From NCBI GenBank assembly GCA_947497245.1, contig CANMFO010000004.1, forward strand, positions 1-64,000: a stretch of DNA of 64,000 nt, written 5' to 3'. This document shows, piece by piece, positions 1 through 8,045 of the stretch; positions within the stretch are counted from its first letter, which is position 1; each line of letters begins with the position of its first letter. The translations under genes were made by a program, and so were the position numbers. The notes under the pieces were generated by a model. That model made no database searches and was not told where the DNA came from. It worked only from the letters and a program-made list of their open reading frames with translations. The stretch is from an uncultured Flavobacteriaceae bacterium (GTDB lineage Bacteria; Bacteroidota; Bacteroidia; Flavobacteriales; Flavobacteriaceae).

Positions 1-77
1 CCCATGATGCTTCTGAAAAACAAAAAAGCCGGTCCCTCGACCAGCTTTTGTAGCTCCTCCTCTTGGGCTCGAACCAA
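1..77. repeat. 77-bp direct repeat, left copy (tRNA-Asn 3' end plus spacer)
   Basis: These bases are identical to 385-461. Read on the minus strand, the copy begins with the last 24 nt of tRNA-Asn (54-77), continues through a 53-nt spacer, and ends on the ATG (CAT at 3-5) where the GIY-YIG gene starts in the other copy. A second GIY-YIG gene therefore probably begins at 5 and runs out of the window to the left. The tRNA part is only a 3' fragment, not a second tRNA. Confidence 0.9.
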
Positions 78-95
78 CCCCGATAGCTATCGGGG
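78..95. repeat. 18-bp perfect palindrome over the GIY-YIG stop codon
   Basis: CCCCGATAGCTATCGGGG is a perfect inverted repeat. The TAG stop of the GIY-YIG gene lies in its centre, and the left direct-repeat copy starts immediately beside it. A related element, CCCGAT-ACCG-ATCGGG, occurs at 16719-16734. Elements of this kind are, as I recall, common between genes in flavobacteria. No T-run follows on either strand, so it is not a classic intrinsic terminator. Confidence 0.7.
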
Positions 96-389
96 CTCTG
101 ATGGGCCTTTGTATTTTTCCAACAGTTTCTCTCTCATCTCGGGATATTTTTCCATGTTCTTGATATAGGTACTGCTTTTCATTCTTTTGATGTGGGCCTC
201 GATGCTTAGGGCCTGTTTCTTGGTTTCGCATGCAATGCCCAGGAAAAGTTTCCAATCATCGGCCTTGGCGGTAAACTTGTGGGACAGGGCGTTTTGATGG
301 AATTCCAGGCGTTGTTCGATATTGGCTGTATACCCTGTATAGAACCGGTCCATTTTTTTGGAATGCAATATGTAGACAAAATGGCCCAT
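87..389 (-). CDS. Small GIY-YIG domain nuclease
   Basis: The protein has 100 residues and is essentially a single GIY-YIG domain: FVYILHS (the GIY strand) near residue 3, FYTGYT (the YIG strand) near residue 16, and the R and Y/H-rich core after it. This is the compact YhbQ/UPF0213-like type, whose members are small DNA endonucleases without a separate binding domain; the cellular role is unknown. The reading frame continues 24 codons upstream, but that part is translated tRNA and spacer, so the ATG at 389 is taken as the start. The gene lies 48 bp downstream of tRNA-Asn on the same strand and is bounded by 77-bp direct repeats, which suggests a tandemly duplicated cassette at a tRNA gene. 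Confidence 0.85.
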   Translation of the reverse strand: MGHFVYILHSKKMDRFYTGYTANIEQRLEFHQNALSHKFTAKADDWKLFLGIACETKKQALSIEAHIKRMKSSTYIKNMEKYPEMREKLLEKYKGPSEPR

Positions 390-461
390 GATGCTTCTGA
401 AAAACAAAAAAGCCGGTCCCTCGACCAGCTTTTGTAGCTCCTCCTCTTGGGCTCGAACCAA
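385..461. repeat. 77-bp direct repeat, right copy
   Basis: Identical to 1-77. This copy overlaps the real tRNA-Asn (438-511) in its 3' 24 nt and ends on the start codon of the GIY-YIG gene. The two copies are 384 bp apart, which is one unit of nuclease gene, palindrome and tRNA fragment. Confidence 0.9.
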
Positions 462-511
462 GGACCCTCTGATTAACAGTCAGATGCTCTAACCAACTGA
501 GCTAAGGAGGA
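438..511 (-). tRNA. tRNA-Asn (anticodon GTT)
   Basis: On the minus strand a full 74-nt cloverleaf can be drawn. The acceptor stem TCCTCCT pairs with AGGAGGA. The D-arm contains AGCTCAGTTGGTTAGAGC, the anticodon loop is CTGTTAA (GTT, Asn), and the T-loop TTCGAGC sits between CTTGG and CCAAG. The discriminator base is G. CCA is not encoded (CTA follows). It is transcribed toward the GIY-YIG gene. Confidence 0.95.
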
Positions 512-574
512 ATATGTCATGGCCTTTATCCCGGGCCGGGCCCCTAGGGCCACTGCAAGCGGCAAAAGAGGGTG

Positions 575-605
575 CAAATATAAATGTTTTTTCAATTCCC
601 CCAAA
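575..605 (-). promoter_or_regulatory. Promoter of tRNA-Asn
   Basis: On the minus strand, TTTG (602-605) is followed by 19 bp and TATATTTG (575-582). This matches the Bacteroidota primary-sigma consensus TTTG-N19-TAnnTTTG exactly. The predicted start lies about 55 nt upstream of the tRNA 5' end, leaving a short leader to be processed. Confidence 0.75.
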
Positions 606-648
606 CAAAAAATCCGCTTTTAAGTGAGGGGGTGGACATCGGCCAAAA

Positions 649-1968
649 CTATTCGATAAACCGTTTGATGATGTTCCAGATATCATTGCCAAAAATCACC
701 GCCATCAGCCCCATTATGATGATAAAGCCAACAATTTGTCCGGTCTCCAAAACCTTTTGGCTTGGCGGCCTTCCGGATATGATCTCGTACAACAGGAACA
801 TGACATGGCCCCCGTCAAGGGCCGGAATGGGCAAGAGGTTTACAAAGGCGAGCCAGACCGAGAACATGGCCAGGAAATTCCAAAAGAAATTCCAGTCCCA
901 GGTCGGCGACATCATTTCCACAATTCCAATGGGCCCTTTGACCTGCTTATACGCACCGGTCTTGGAATTGAAAATTACCTTGAACTGGCGTACCTGATCG
1001 GTCAGAACCTTAATGGTCCGTTTAAAACCTGCGGGTACCGAGGCGAGAAAACCAAAATGGTCCGTTACCCTCAGATCCTCCAAATCGAGCTGTACGCCTA
1101 TGGCGCCCTCTTGCGGAACGTTCAGGGCGAGATTTTCGGTCTTGCCGTTCCTTAAAATCTCAATTTCCAGATCTTCTCCCGCCGAAGTCCCTATTTTTTT
1201 TCGGAATTCGTCCCAATATTGTATTTTCTGACTGCCGACCCGGGTAATCTCATCGCCGGGAAGAATTCCTGCCCTGCTGGCCACGGAACCCTCGGAGACC
1301 ACCTCGATAACGGGCTTTGAGCGGTAGCCCAAAAAGTTCCTTCCCTGTTGTTCGAATACGGTGGCCTTGCCCGCATCGGACAGGGGAATGGTAATTTCCT
1401 TCCCATCGCGCTTTACCGTGACATCGTCGCCCAGAATGATCTGGAGTACGGCATCGTTGAATTTTCTGGTCTTTTTGCCATCGACCGCCAAGATCTGGTC
1501 CCCGGTACGCAATCCCAGTTGCTCGCCCACCGAATCCACCACTATCCCATATTTTAAGCTGTCGGCCGGGATATAGGTATCGCCGTTGTTGAAGAGCAGC
1601 ATGGAATATATGATCCAGGCCAGAAAAAAGTTTACCGTTACCCCGCCCAACATGATGATCAGCCGCTGCCAGGCCGGTTTGCTCCGAAACTCCCAAGGTT
1701 TGGGGGGTTCCTTCATCTGTTCGGTATCCATACTCTCGTCGATCATCCCGGCAATCTTGACATAACCGCCCAGGGGCAACCACCCAATGCCATATTCCGT
1801 TTCGCCGATTTTCTTTTTGAAGAGTGAAAACTTCCAATCGAAAAATAGATAGAACTTCTCTACCTTGGTCTTGAAATATCGGGCAGGCAGAAAATGTCCA
1901 AATTCATGAAGGATCACCAAGATGGATATGATGATGACAAATTGAATGATCTGTAACGTAATCGTCAT
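649..1968 (-). CDS. rseP: Site-2 zinc metalloprotease RseP
   Basis: This 439-residue polytopic inner-membrane protease belongs to the M50 family. The zinc motif HEFGH is at residues 21-25 in the first membrane segment. The second catalytic element LDGGH is at 384-388, near the C-terminal membrane helices. Two PDZ-like regions lie between them, with typical strings such as AVDGKK and GDEITRVG. Such proteases make the second intramembrane cut of anti-sigma factors or clear signal-peptide remnants. An ECF sigma/anti-sigma pair lies about 6 kb away, but a link to it is only inference. The start at 1968 puts the HExxH at the expected distance from the N-terminus. A TACTTTTG element lies 29 bp upstream. 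Confidence 0.93.
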   Translation of the reverse strand: MTITLQIIQFVIIISILVILHEFGHFLPARYFKTKVEKFYLFFDWKFSLFKKKIGETEYGIGWLPLGGYVKIAGMIDESMDTEQMKEPPKPWEFRSKPAWQRLIIMLGGVTVNFFLAWIIYSMLLFNNGDTYIPADSLKYGIVVDSVGEQLGLRTGDQILAVDGKKTRKFNDAVLQIILGDDVTVKRDGKEITIPLSDAGKATVFEQQGRNFLGYRSKPVIEVVSEGSVASRAGILPGDEITRVGSQKIQYWDEFRKKIGTSAGEDLEIEILRNGKTENLALNVPQEGAIGVQLDLEDLRVTDHFGFLASVPAGFKRTIKVLTDQVRQFKVIFNSKTGAYKQVKGPIGIVEMMSPTWDWNFFWNFLAMFSVWLAFVNLLPIPALDGGHVMFLLYEIISGRPPSQKVLETGQIVGFIIIMGLMAVIFGNDIWNIIKRFIE

Positions 1969-1996
1969 TTGTTGATTTTTAATACTTAAAAGCGCA

Positions 1997-2004
1997 CAAA
2001 AGTA
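1997..2004 (-). promoter_or_regulatory. -7 element upstream of rseP
   Basis: TACTTTTG on the minus strand fits TAnnTTTG. No clear TTG lies 19 bp upstream, only an A/T tract. It is 29 bp from the rseP start codon. Confidence 0.5.
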
Positions 2005-2111
2005 CGGCTTTGCGCCCTCTTAAAAAAAGAAAGTACCACCAGCGGCCCGTATTTAAGAAACTTTTAGTAGCAAACCCCTGCCAAAAATTGGGAAGCTCCC
2101 CGCCCGTGGCG

Positions 2112-2119
2112 TATCTTTG
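2112..2119 (+). promoter_or_regulatory. -7 element upstream of the SCO gene
   Basis: TATCTTTG matches TAnnTTTG. A TTG at 2088-2090 lies 21 bp upstream, slightly long for the consensus. The start codon at 2131 would leave a leader of only a few bases. Confidence 0.5.
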
Positions 2120-2130
2120 CAAAAAAGCAT

Positions 2131-2805
2131 ATGCAATCTTTTTTTGGCAAGTACAAGTTTTTCGGAATCGTACTGTTTTTACTCTCCTCGGTAATCGTTT
2201 ACCTCTTTTACGGGGCGCTCCAACCGAAAAAAAAACTTCCGGTGTACCAACCCAATATGGTGAACGCGGACTTGGTGGACCCCACGCTGCAGTATGTCAA
2301 AAAATACCATAAGATCGCGGACTTTTCACTGGTCAACCAAAACGGGAAAACGATTACCCAGGACGATTACCGGGACAAGATATACATTGCTGATTTTTTC
2401 TTCACTACCTGCCCCACCATTTGCCCGATCATGACGAAAAATATGGCCCATGTCCAACAACAGATCATGGACGATGATGACGTACTCTTGCTTTCCCATT
2501 CCGTGACCCCGGAAATCGACTCCGTGGCCCAACTGAAAAAGTATGCGCTGGAAAAGGGGGTCAACGACGCCAAATGGAACCTGGTCACAGGGGACAAACA
2601 ACAGATATATGGCCTGGCCAGAAAATCATATCTGGCCGTGAAAACCGATGGGGACGGAGGGCCTTATGACATGATCCATACCGAAAACTTCATTTTGGTC
2701 GATAGGGAAAGACAGGTACGCGGTTTCTATGATGGGACCAAAACGGAGGAAATGGAACGGCTCATGGGAGATCTTGCCATTTTGAAGGCCTCTTACGCGG
2801 AGTAG
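2131..2805 (+). CDS. SCO1/SenC family copper chaperone
   Basis: The 224-residue protein is anchored by an N-terminal membrane helix (residues about 8-28) with a periplasmic thioredoxin-like domain. The copper-binding set is complete: C94 and C98 in TTCPTICP, and H183 in MIHTENF. SCO proteins deliver copper to, or keep reduced, the CuA site of cytochrome c oxidase; some act as general thiol reductases. No oxidase gene is in view, so the partner is unknown. It is divergent from rseP and separated from feoA by about 125 bp with its own promoter element. Confidence 0.92.
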   Translation: MQSFFGKYKFFGIVLFLLSSVIVYLFYGALQPKKKLPVYQPNMVNADLVDPTLQYVKKYHKIADFSLVNQNGKTITQDDYRDKIYIADFFFTTCPTICPIMTKNMAHVQQQIMDDDDVLLLSHSVTPEIDSVAQLKKYALEKGVNDAKWNLVTGDKQQIYGLARKSYLAVKTDGDGGPYDMIHTENFILVDRERQVRGFYDGTKTEEMERLMGDLAILKASYAE

Positions 2806-2892
2806 GTTCCGGCACCGGATTCCAATCGGGGGCCGTTGGAATGGAAATCCGCTTTTTTGGAACTTTACCCAAGAAGTTTGGGTTTTTTCCCT

Positions 2893-2900
2893 TACTTTTG
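2893..2900 (+). promoter_or_regulatory. -7 element upstream of feoAB
   Basis: TACTTTTG matches TAnnTTTG and lies 30 bp before the feoA start. No TTG is seen at the ideal distance. No Fur-type palindrome could be recognised by eye. Confidence 0.45.
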
Positions 2901-2929
2901 TCCTTACTTATAATGAATCTAAATAAGAA

Positions 2930-3175
2930 TTGGGCACAACAGTAGCACATCTAAAACGCGGGGAACGGGGGATCATTAAGGAATTCGAGGATGATATCCT
3001 GCCCATTAAGTTGCTGGAACTGGGCTGCCTTCCCGGCAATGAGGTACAGTTGGTACAGGTCGCCCCCTTAAAGGATCCCATTTACATAAATGTCAACGGC
3101 TCCCATATCGCCATTAGACGTTCCATGGCGCTTTTGATCGAATTGGATATCATTGAAGATGCGGTGGCGCTATGA
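2930..3175 (+). CDS. feoA: FeoA, small SH3-like partner of FeoB
   Basis: This 81-residue protein has the FeoA pattern: an LKRGERGII strand near the N-terminus, then LLELGCLPGNEVQ, and IAIRRSMALLIE near the C-terminus. FeoA is a cytoplasmic protein needed for FeoB-dependent ferrous iron uptake. The start codon is TTG at 2930: an in-frame TAA at 2924-2926 excludes any upstream start, and the N-terminus matches the family length. It overlaps feoB by 4 bp (ATGA), a typical sign of translational coupling. Confidence 0.92.
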   Translation: MGTTVAHLKRGERGIIKEFEDDILPIKLLELGCLPGNEVQLVQVAPLKDPIYINVNGSHIAIRRSMALLIELDIIEDAVAL

Positions 3176-5415
3176 GCAAGCAGATCAAGGTAGCACTTAT
3201 TGGCAACCCCAACACGGGTAAGACCTCCGTCTTCAACCAGCTTACCGGCCTCAACCAGAAAGTGGGGAACTATCCTGGCATCACCGTGGAAAAGAAAGAA
3301 GGCGTTTGCAAACTCCCGCGGGGCGTAAAGGCACATATTCTGGACCTCCCGGGCACCTATAGCCTCAATACCACCTCCTTGGACGAAAGCGTTGCCGTGG
3401 AACTCCTGCTGAACAAAAACGACAAGGACCACCCCGATGTGGCGGTGGTGATCAGCGATGTGGAGAACCTAAAGCGCAACCTCCTGTTGTTCACACAGAT
3501 AAAAGACCTTAGGATCCCCACCATATTGGTGATCAATATGGCGGACCGCATGGTGCGTACGGGCATTTCGATGGATATTGCCCAACTGGAGGAAAAACTG
3601 GACACCAAAATTGCCCTTGTCAGTACCCGAAAAGGTACGGGAATATCGGTTTTGAAAGAATTGATAGCCGATTTTAAAAACCTGTCGAACCGACCCAATA
3701 TAGATTCCACGGTCATCGCTCCGGAATATTTTGGACGGTTGCGGGATACTTTCCCCAACCAAGATCTTTATAAATTGTGGCTGGTGATCACCCAGGACGT
3801 GAATTTCATGCCCATTGAGAAAAAGCTGATCAAGGACACCACCTCCTTTGCCACCAAATCAAAGTCGGAACTGAAGCGACTTCAGCAGAAAGAGACCATC
3901 CTGCGCTACCAGTTCATCAATGGCATTCTCAAGGAAACCTATCAAGTTGATGCCGCGGCGGCCAGGGGGTTCCGGGCCAACCTCGATAAGGTACTTACGC
4001 ACAAGATCTTTGGGTATCTTATTTTTTTCATCATCCTGCTCTCCATTTTCCAGGCCATCTATGATTGGAGCAGCTACCCCATGGATTATATCGAGGAACT
4101 ATTTGCCTCGGCCAGTACATGGGTAAAGAACACACTGCCCCCAGGGGTATTCACGAATTTGATCGCCGAGGGCATCTTGGCCGGAATAGGCGGGATCGTC
4201 ATTTTTATTCCACAGATCGCCTTTTTGTTCCTCTTCATTTCACTTTTGGAGGAGACCGGTTATATGAGCAGGGTCGTTTTTTTGATGGACAAGTTAATGC
4301 GGCCCTTCGGATTGAGCGGAAAGAGCGTGGTGCCCTTGATTTCGGGGACAGCCTGTGCGATTCCCGCCGTAATGGCCACCCGGACCATAGAAAATTGGAA
4401 AGAGCGGCTGATCACCATATTGGTCACCCCGTTCACCACCTGTTCCGCCCGGTTGCCCGTGTATCTGATCATCATCGCGTTGGTCATTCCCGAAGGGCGG
4501 TTTTTGGGATTGAGCTATCAGGCACTGACCCTGATGTTGCTGTACCTGATCGGTTTTGGGGCCGCTGTGCTTTCTGCCATGATCCTGAACAGAATACTAA
4601 AAATCAAGAGCCGTTCCTTTTTTGTGGTGGAGATGCCCAATTACAAATTGCCACTTTTTAAGAATGTGGGCCTGACCGTGTACGAAAAGACCAAGAGCTT
4701 TGTTTTTGGCGCCGGAAAGATTATCCTGGCAATTTCCATTATTTTGTGGTTTTTGGGATCTAACGGTGTTTCCGATAGTTTTAAGAACGCGGAAGATATC
4801 GTGGAGGGCCGAATTGCCACGGAAGGACTCTCGACCTTCAACCAATCGAACATAGCGGCCGATCTTTCGGTTTATGGACAGGCCTTGCGCGACAGCGTAC
4901 AAAAAAAGGCCTATCGCATCGATGCGGAGGCCATTGCCGATTCGCTTAGGTATAGGGAAGAGTATCTGTTTGAACAGGCCAAGAACCAGGAAATATCGAG
5001 CTTTCGACTGGAAAATTCCTATATGGGATACATGGGTAAGGGCATCGAACCTGTGGTAAAACCTTTGGGCTACGACTGGAAAATTGGGATCGCAGTGCTG
5101 ACCTCTTTCGCGGCCAGGGAGGTTTTTGTGGGCACGCTGGCCACCATTTACAGCGTCGGGAGCGACGAGGAAAATACCGAGACGATCACCCAGCGGATGG
5201 CCGCTGAGATAGATCCAAAAACGAAAAAACCGCTTTTCAATCTCGCTTCGGGAATCTCATTATTGCTTTTTTACGCCTTTGCGATGCAATGTATGAGCAC
5301 CTTGGCCGTGGTCAAAAGGGAGACCAATTCGTGGAAATGGCCCACCGCCCAGTTGGTTTTTATGAGTCTTTTTGCGTATATTGTTGCACTTATCGCCTAT
5401 CAAATACTGAAATAG
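3172..5415 (+). CDS. feoB: FeoB, ferrous iron transporter
   Basis: The 747-residue protein combines an N-terminal G domain with a polytopic transporter. The P-loop GNPNTGKTS is at residues 11-19, followed by the PGITVE switch, DLPGTYS (G3) near 60 and NMAD (G4) near 123. Two Gate regions follow, with motifs such as EETGYMSRVVFLMDK and SGTACAIPAVMATR in the first and FAAREVFVGTLATIY in the second. It imports Fe2+ across the inner membrane. It forms an operon with feoA (4-bp overlap) and with a tiny Cys-tailed gene that starts 1 bp downstream. Confidence 0.96.
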   Translation: MSKQIKVALIGNPNTGKTSVFNQLTGLNQKVGNYPGITVEKKEGVCKLPRGVKAHILDLPGTYSLNTTSLDESVAVELLLNKNDKDHPDVAVVISDVENLKRNLLLFTQIKDLRIPTILVINMADRMVRTGISMDIAQLEEKLDTKIALVSTRKGTGISVLKELIADFKNLSNRPNIDSTVIAPEYFGRLRDTFPNQDLYKLWLVITQDVNFMPIEKKLIKDTTSFATKSKSELKRLQQKETILRYQFINGILKETYQVDAAAARGFRANLDKVLTHKIFGYLIFFIILLSIFQAIYDWSSYPMDYIEELFASASTWVKNTLPPGVFTNLIAEGILAGIGGIVIFIPQIAFLFLFISLLEETGYMSRVVFLMDKLMRPFGLSGKSVVPLISGTACAIPAVMATRTIENWKERLITILVTPFTTCSARLPVYLIIIALVIPEGRFLGLSYQALTLMLLYLIGFGAAVLSAMILNRILKIKSRSFFVVEMPNYKLPLFKNVGLTVYEKTKSFVFGAGKIILAISIILWFLGSNGVSDSFKNAEDIVEGRIATEGLSTFNQSNIAADLSVYGQALRDSVQKKAYRIDAEAIADSLRYREEYLFEQAKNQEISSFRLENSYMGYMGKGIEPVVKPLGYDWKIGIAVLTSFAAREVFVGTLATIYSVGSDEENTETITQRMAAEIDPKTKKPLFNLASGISLLLFYAFAMQCMSTLAVVKRETNSWKWPTAQLVFMSLFAYIVALIAYQILK

Positions 5416-5416
5416 C

Positions 5417-5587
5417 ATGAGCATTCTTCAACCCGTATTGGTCTATATCACCCTGGCATTGGCCGTTGGCTATATCTTGAAGAAATTCCTTTTGCCCCGA
5501 TCGCTCTTTGCTTCCAAAAAAGCGGGCGTTCCCAGCGGAGGATCGAGCGCCAAGGCATGTGGGCAGGACAACTGCGGATGCCATTGA
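5417..5587 (+). CDS. FeoB-associated Cys-tailed small membrane protein
   Basis: This is an ORF of 56 residues. It starts with ATG one base after the feoB stop. Residues 1-25 form one membrane helix (LVYITLALAVGYILKKFLL), followed by a short basic/Ser-Gly linker and a C-terminal CGQDNCGCH tail with three Cys and one His. This is the layout of the small FeoB-associated Cys-rich membrane proteins (FeoC-like position, different fold) found after feoB in many bacteria; their exact role is not established. Position, TM-plus-CxxxxCxC layout and reading frame make it a likely real gene. Confidence 0.82.
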   Translation: MSILQPVLVYITLALAVGYILKKFLLPRSLFASKKAGVPSGGSSAKACGQDNCGCH

Positions 5588-5644
5588 ATTTTATGCACTT
5601 TTAATCCCACCGGGACACAGGACATGCGAAATCTTCCAATTCCC

Positions 5645-5671
5645 TGTAACATTTTCATCGAATAAGAGTCT
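5645..5671 (+). promoter_or_regulatory. Candidate ECF-type promoter
   Basis: TGTAAC (5645-5650), 17 bp, then GTCT (5668-5671). The same TGTAAC-N17-GTCT arrangement is found at 10459-10485, and a TGTAAC box precedes the sigma gene itself. It lies about 120 bp before the 510-aa protein gene. The rest of 5588-5792 shows nothing else. Confidence 0.4.
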
Positions 5672-5792
5672 GGCCAATATAGAGATGTGGTCCAATTCGT
5701 TAAAAAAAGAATAAAGTCATATTAAGGAAATCAAAATTTGGGGATAAGTTCAATAGGGTATCCCTTTTTTTGTTCCAATCAATTTGTGGTCG

Positions 5793-7325
5793 ATGGCGAA
5801 TATCCATTTTAAATTGCTAGGTCTTGTGTTTCTGGCCATTCCTTGGTCCGGTCATGGGCAAAACCTCAGTTCGGTGGTTTTGGACTCGGTGACCAAAAGC
5901 CCCGTTCCCTACGTTACCGTACAGCTCAAGAACAAAGGGATGATCACCAACGAGGAAGGACGCTTCAATTTTCAGCTGCGCGACAACATCCAAGAGACCG
6001 ACTCATTGTTCATTTCCTGCATTGGCTATGAATCCATAGGGAAGCCCCTGGCCGAGTTCACCAAAAATGTCATTTATCTGAGGCCAAAGGCCATCGAGCT
6101 CGATCCGGTGATCGTCTCGAACAAAAATTTTACCCCGGAGGAAATTATAGCCGAGGTAAGGAAGAATATTGGGCGGAATTACCAAACGGGCCTGGCCAAA
6201 AAAAGATTGTTCCTTCGGGAGACCTATCGAAACAATATCCTAAAGACCGATTATAAACTGGTAAAATCTTCAATAGCCGCCTTTAATAAAAATTTCCTGG
6301 ACAGCGTGATCCACACCGTGCCCAAAAGCAATACCTATTATACCGAAATGTTGGGCGACCTGTATGGGGGAAACGATGCGGAAGTGCAAAAATTGGACCT
6401 GATCAAGGCTTCGGAACTCTACGACAAGAGCATGGAAATGGATTTCGACGCCCTGGAGGAAAAATTCAATAAAATCGTCAAGGAGAACGTAAAGACCGAT
6501 TCCTATTTCAAGATAAAATCGGGGATTTTTGGCACCAAGGTAGACGCTGACGAACTGTTCGAGGCCGAAGTGGACTCCACCGATGTGGAGGCCCTTAACA
6601 AACAGTTGGAGGAAACCAAAAAAAACAAGGAGGAACGCAAAAAGTTCTTTTCGGACTACAAGCGAAAAACCCTGGGCAACCTGTATAAGAACCTGCCCAT
6701 TTTCAAGGGTGCCGATTACAATGTCCTGTTCAAGTCACGCCGGTACCACCTGAGCCTGGACGATTTCACCTATTTGGGCGATGATGCGGTGTACGTACTC
6801 CGTTTTGAACCCAAGGGTTCGGCAGATTTTAAGGGGAAACTGTACATTAATTCGGACGATTTTGCCTTGATCCGAATGGACTTTGAAAATGTGAAGCCCC
6901 TACGAAAATTCAAGTTGCTCGGAATCTCCCTGAACGAATACCTGGCCAAGGGCCGCATCATATTTGCCCAGGGAGAGGACCAACTGTACCACCTGCGCTA
7001 CTATGATATTACAAAGGGCAGCCGGGTGGGCTTCAGGAGGCCCGTAAAGATCATAGAAAAGAATAAAAATGTAAAAGGAAGAAGAAAGCAGAACGAACTG
7101 GCACTGAAGGTGGATGCCGCCTTTGGAAACACCAATAGGTACGAGTTGGTCGTTTTTGATCTTGATCCGATAGATATGGGCCAATACGAGGCCTTTAAGG
7201 AGAACAACTCCGTGCTGCCCACCTATATGCCCAACTACGATCCCGAGTTTTGGTCGGGATATGATATTATCGAACCCAACCGGGCCATCAAAGAATTTAC
7301 TTCCCAGGCGGAAACGGACGAATGA
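5793..7325 (+). CDS. Secreted protein with carboxypeptidase-like regulatory domain
   Basis: The 510-residue protein has a signal peptide ending near GHGQ (about residue 23). A CarboxypepD_reg-like beta-sandwich follows at about 25-105 (SSVVLDSVTKSPVPYVTV, then NEEGRFNF). The remainder is a Lys/Asp-rich region that resembles the family of outer-membrane-associated proteins placed near DUF5686, but I cannot name it precisely. The ATG at 5793 is preferred over an in-frame TTG three codons earlier because it begins a normal signal peptide. It is monocistronic or leads into the sigma gene 171 bp later. A TGTAAC-N17-GTCT element upstream hints at ECF sigma control. Confidence 0.7.
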   Translation: MANIHFKLLGLVFLAIPWSGHGQNLSSVVLDSVTKSPVPYVTVQLKNKGMITNEEGRFNFQLRDNIQETDSLFISCIGYESIGKPLAEFTKNVIYLRPKAIELDPVIVSNKNFTPEEIIAEVRKNIGRNYQTGLAKKRLFLRETYRNNILKTDYKLVKSSIAAFNKNFLDSVIHTVPKSNTYYTEMLGDLYGGNDAEVQKLDLIKASELYDKSMEMDFDALEEKFNKIVKENVKTDSYFKIKSGIFGTKVDADELFEAEVDSTDVEALNKQLEETKKNKEERKKFFSDYKRKTLGNLYKNLPIFKGADYNVLFKSRRYHLSLDDFTYLGDDAVYVLRFEPKGSADFKGKLYINSDDFALIRMDFENVKPLRKFKLLGISLNEYLAKGRIIFAQGEDQLYHLRYYDITKGSRVGFRRPVKIIEKNKNVKGRRKQNELALKVDAAFGNTNRYELVVFDLDPIDMGQYEAFKENNSVLPTYMPNYDPEFWSGYDIIEPNRAIKEFTSQAETDE

Positions 7326-7367
7326 ACGGGCCAAATCGTCCAAAATTCCGAAACGCCGTCCCTACTT

Positions 7368-7393
7368 CACCTAGCACCTAGCACCTAGCACCC
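7368..7393. repeat. Short tandem repeat of CACCTAG
   Basis: Three and a half direct copies of the 7-bp unit CACCTAG lie between two genes. No function is visible; slippage could vary the copy number. Confidence 0.75.
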
Positions 7394-7463
7394 ATGGGCG
7401 GCTCCCAATGGTCCTTTTGCCCATACCGGTACGGGACCGCACCCACTTTTTTTTAGTTCTTGG

Positions 7464-7490
7464 TGTAACCTTTTGTACATTCCGGACTAT
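7464..7490 (+). promoter_or_regulatory. Candidate ECF-type promoter of the sigma gene
   Basis: TGTAAC (7464-7469) is followed by CTTTTG and a GGACTAT sequence ending at 7490. The -35-like box is identical to those at 5645 and 10459; the -10-like part is less similar. The ATG follows 7 bp later, so the transcript would be nearly leaderless. This suggests autoregulation but is not proven. Confidence 0.4.
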
Positions 7491-7496
7491 ATAGTA

Positions 7497-8045
7497 ATGA
7501 ACGCCAACGAAAAAACACCTTTGAAAGAGCTCACGGATGAAAGTCTAATGCGGCAAGTGGCCAACGGAAACCTGGATATTCTCAAGGTTTTGTTTGAGCG
7601 CCATCATGCCCATGTATACAACTTTCTCTATAAGATGTCACGGGATAAAATGCTCAGTGAAGATATTGCACAGGAGGTTTTTTACAAGGTGATGAAGTAC
7701 CGTAGTTCATATAACAACGGCAATTTCGTATCCTGGTTGTTCACAATAGCCAGAAACAGTCTGCATACCCATTTCAGGCGAAATGTGGAAAACAACGAAG
7801 ACCTGGGTGCATTGGAATATCGACTGTCCGAGACGGGGGAGGGAAAAAATGAGGAGTATTCGCATTTGCAGATGGCCTTGGCCAGGCTCGATGCTTCCGA
7901 CAGGGAACTGCTGGTGCTGAATCGATTCCAGGAGATCAGATATGCCGAGCTGGCGCACATTGTGGGGAGTACGGAAGGGGCGGTGAAAACAAAAGTGAGC
8001 CGGGCACTCAAAAAATTAAAAACCATTTATTTCGAAAATTTATGA
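7497..8045 (+). CDS. ECF RNA polymerase sigma factor
   Basis: The 182-residue protein has a region 2 domain (ARNSLHTHFRR marks the end of 2.4, and DIAQEVFYKV lies in 2.2-2.3) and a region 4 helix-turn-helix (YAELAHIVGSTEGAVKTKVSRALKKL) at the C-terminus. These are the two domains of group 4 sigma factors, which redirect RNA polymerase in response to envelope or other signals. The ATG at 7497 is chosen; an in-frame TTG 8 codons earlier overlaps the promoter-like TGTAAC region. The stop overlaps the anti-sigma start (ATGA), so the two are coupled. Confidence 0.93.
   Translation: MNANEKTPLKELTDESLMRQVANGNLDILKVLFERHHAHVYNFLYKMSRDKMLSEDIAQEVFYKVMKYRSSYNNGNFVSWLFTIARNSLHTHFRRNVENNEDLGALEYRLSETGEGKNEEYSHLQMALARLDASDRELLVLNRFQEIRYAELAHIVGSTEGAVKTKVSRALKKLKTIYFENL

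Noticed and set aside
390-461. N-terminal extension of the GIY-YIG frame
   Set aside because: The extra 24 codons are the tRNA-Asn 3' end and its spacer; the domain starts at the ATG at 389.
736-1155. Long plus-strand ORF inside rseP
   Set aside because: Antisense shadow of a well-supported gene with clear zinc-protease motifs; no domain of its own.
7368-7393. CACCTAG repeats as a CRISPR-like array
   Set aside because: The units are only 7 bp and directly adjacent, with no spacers and no cas genes.
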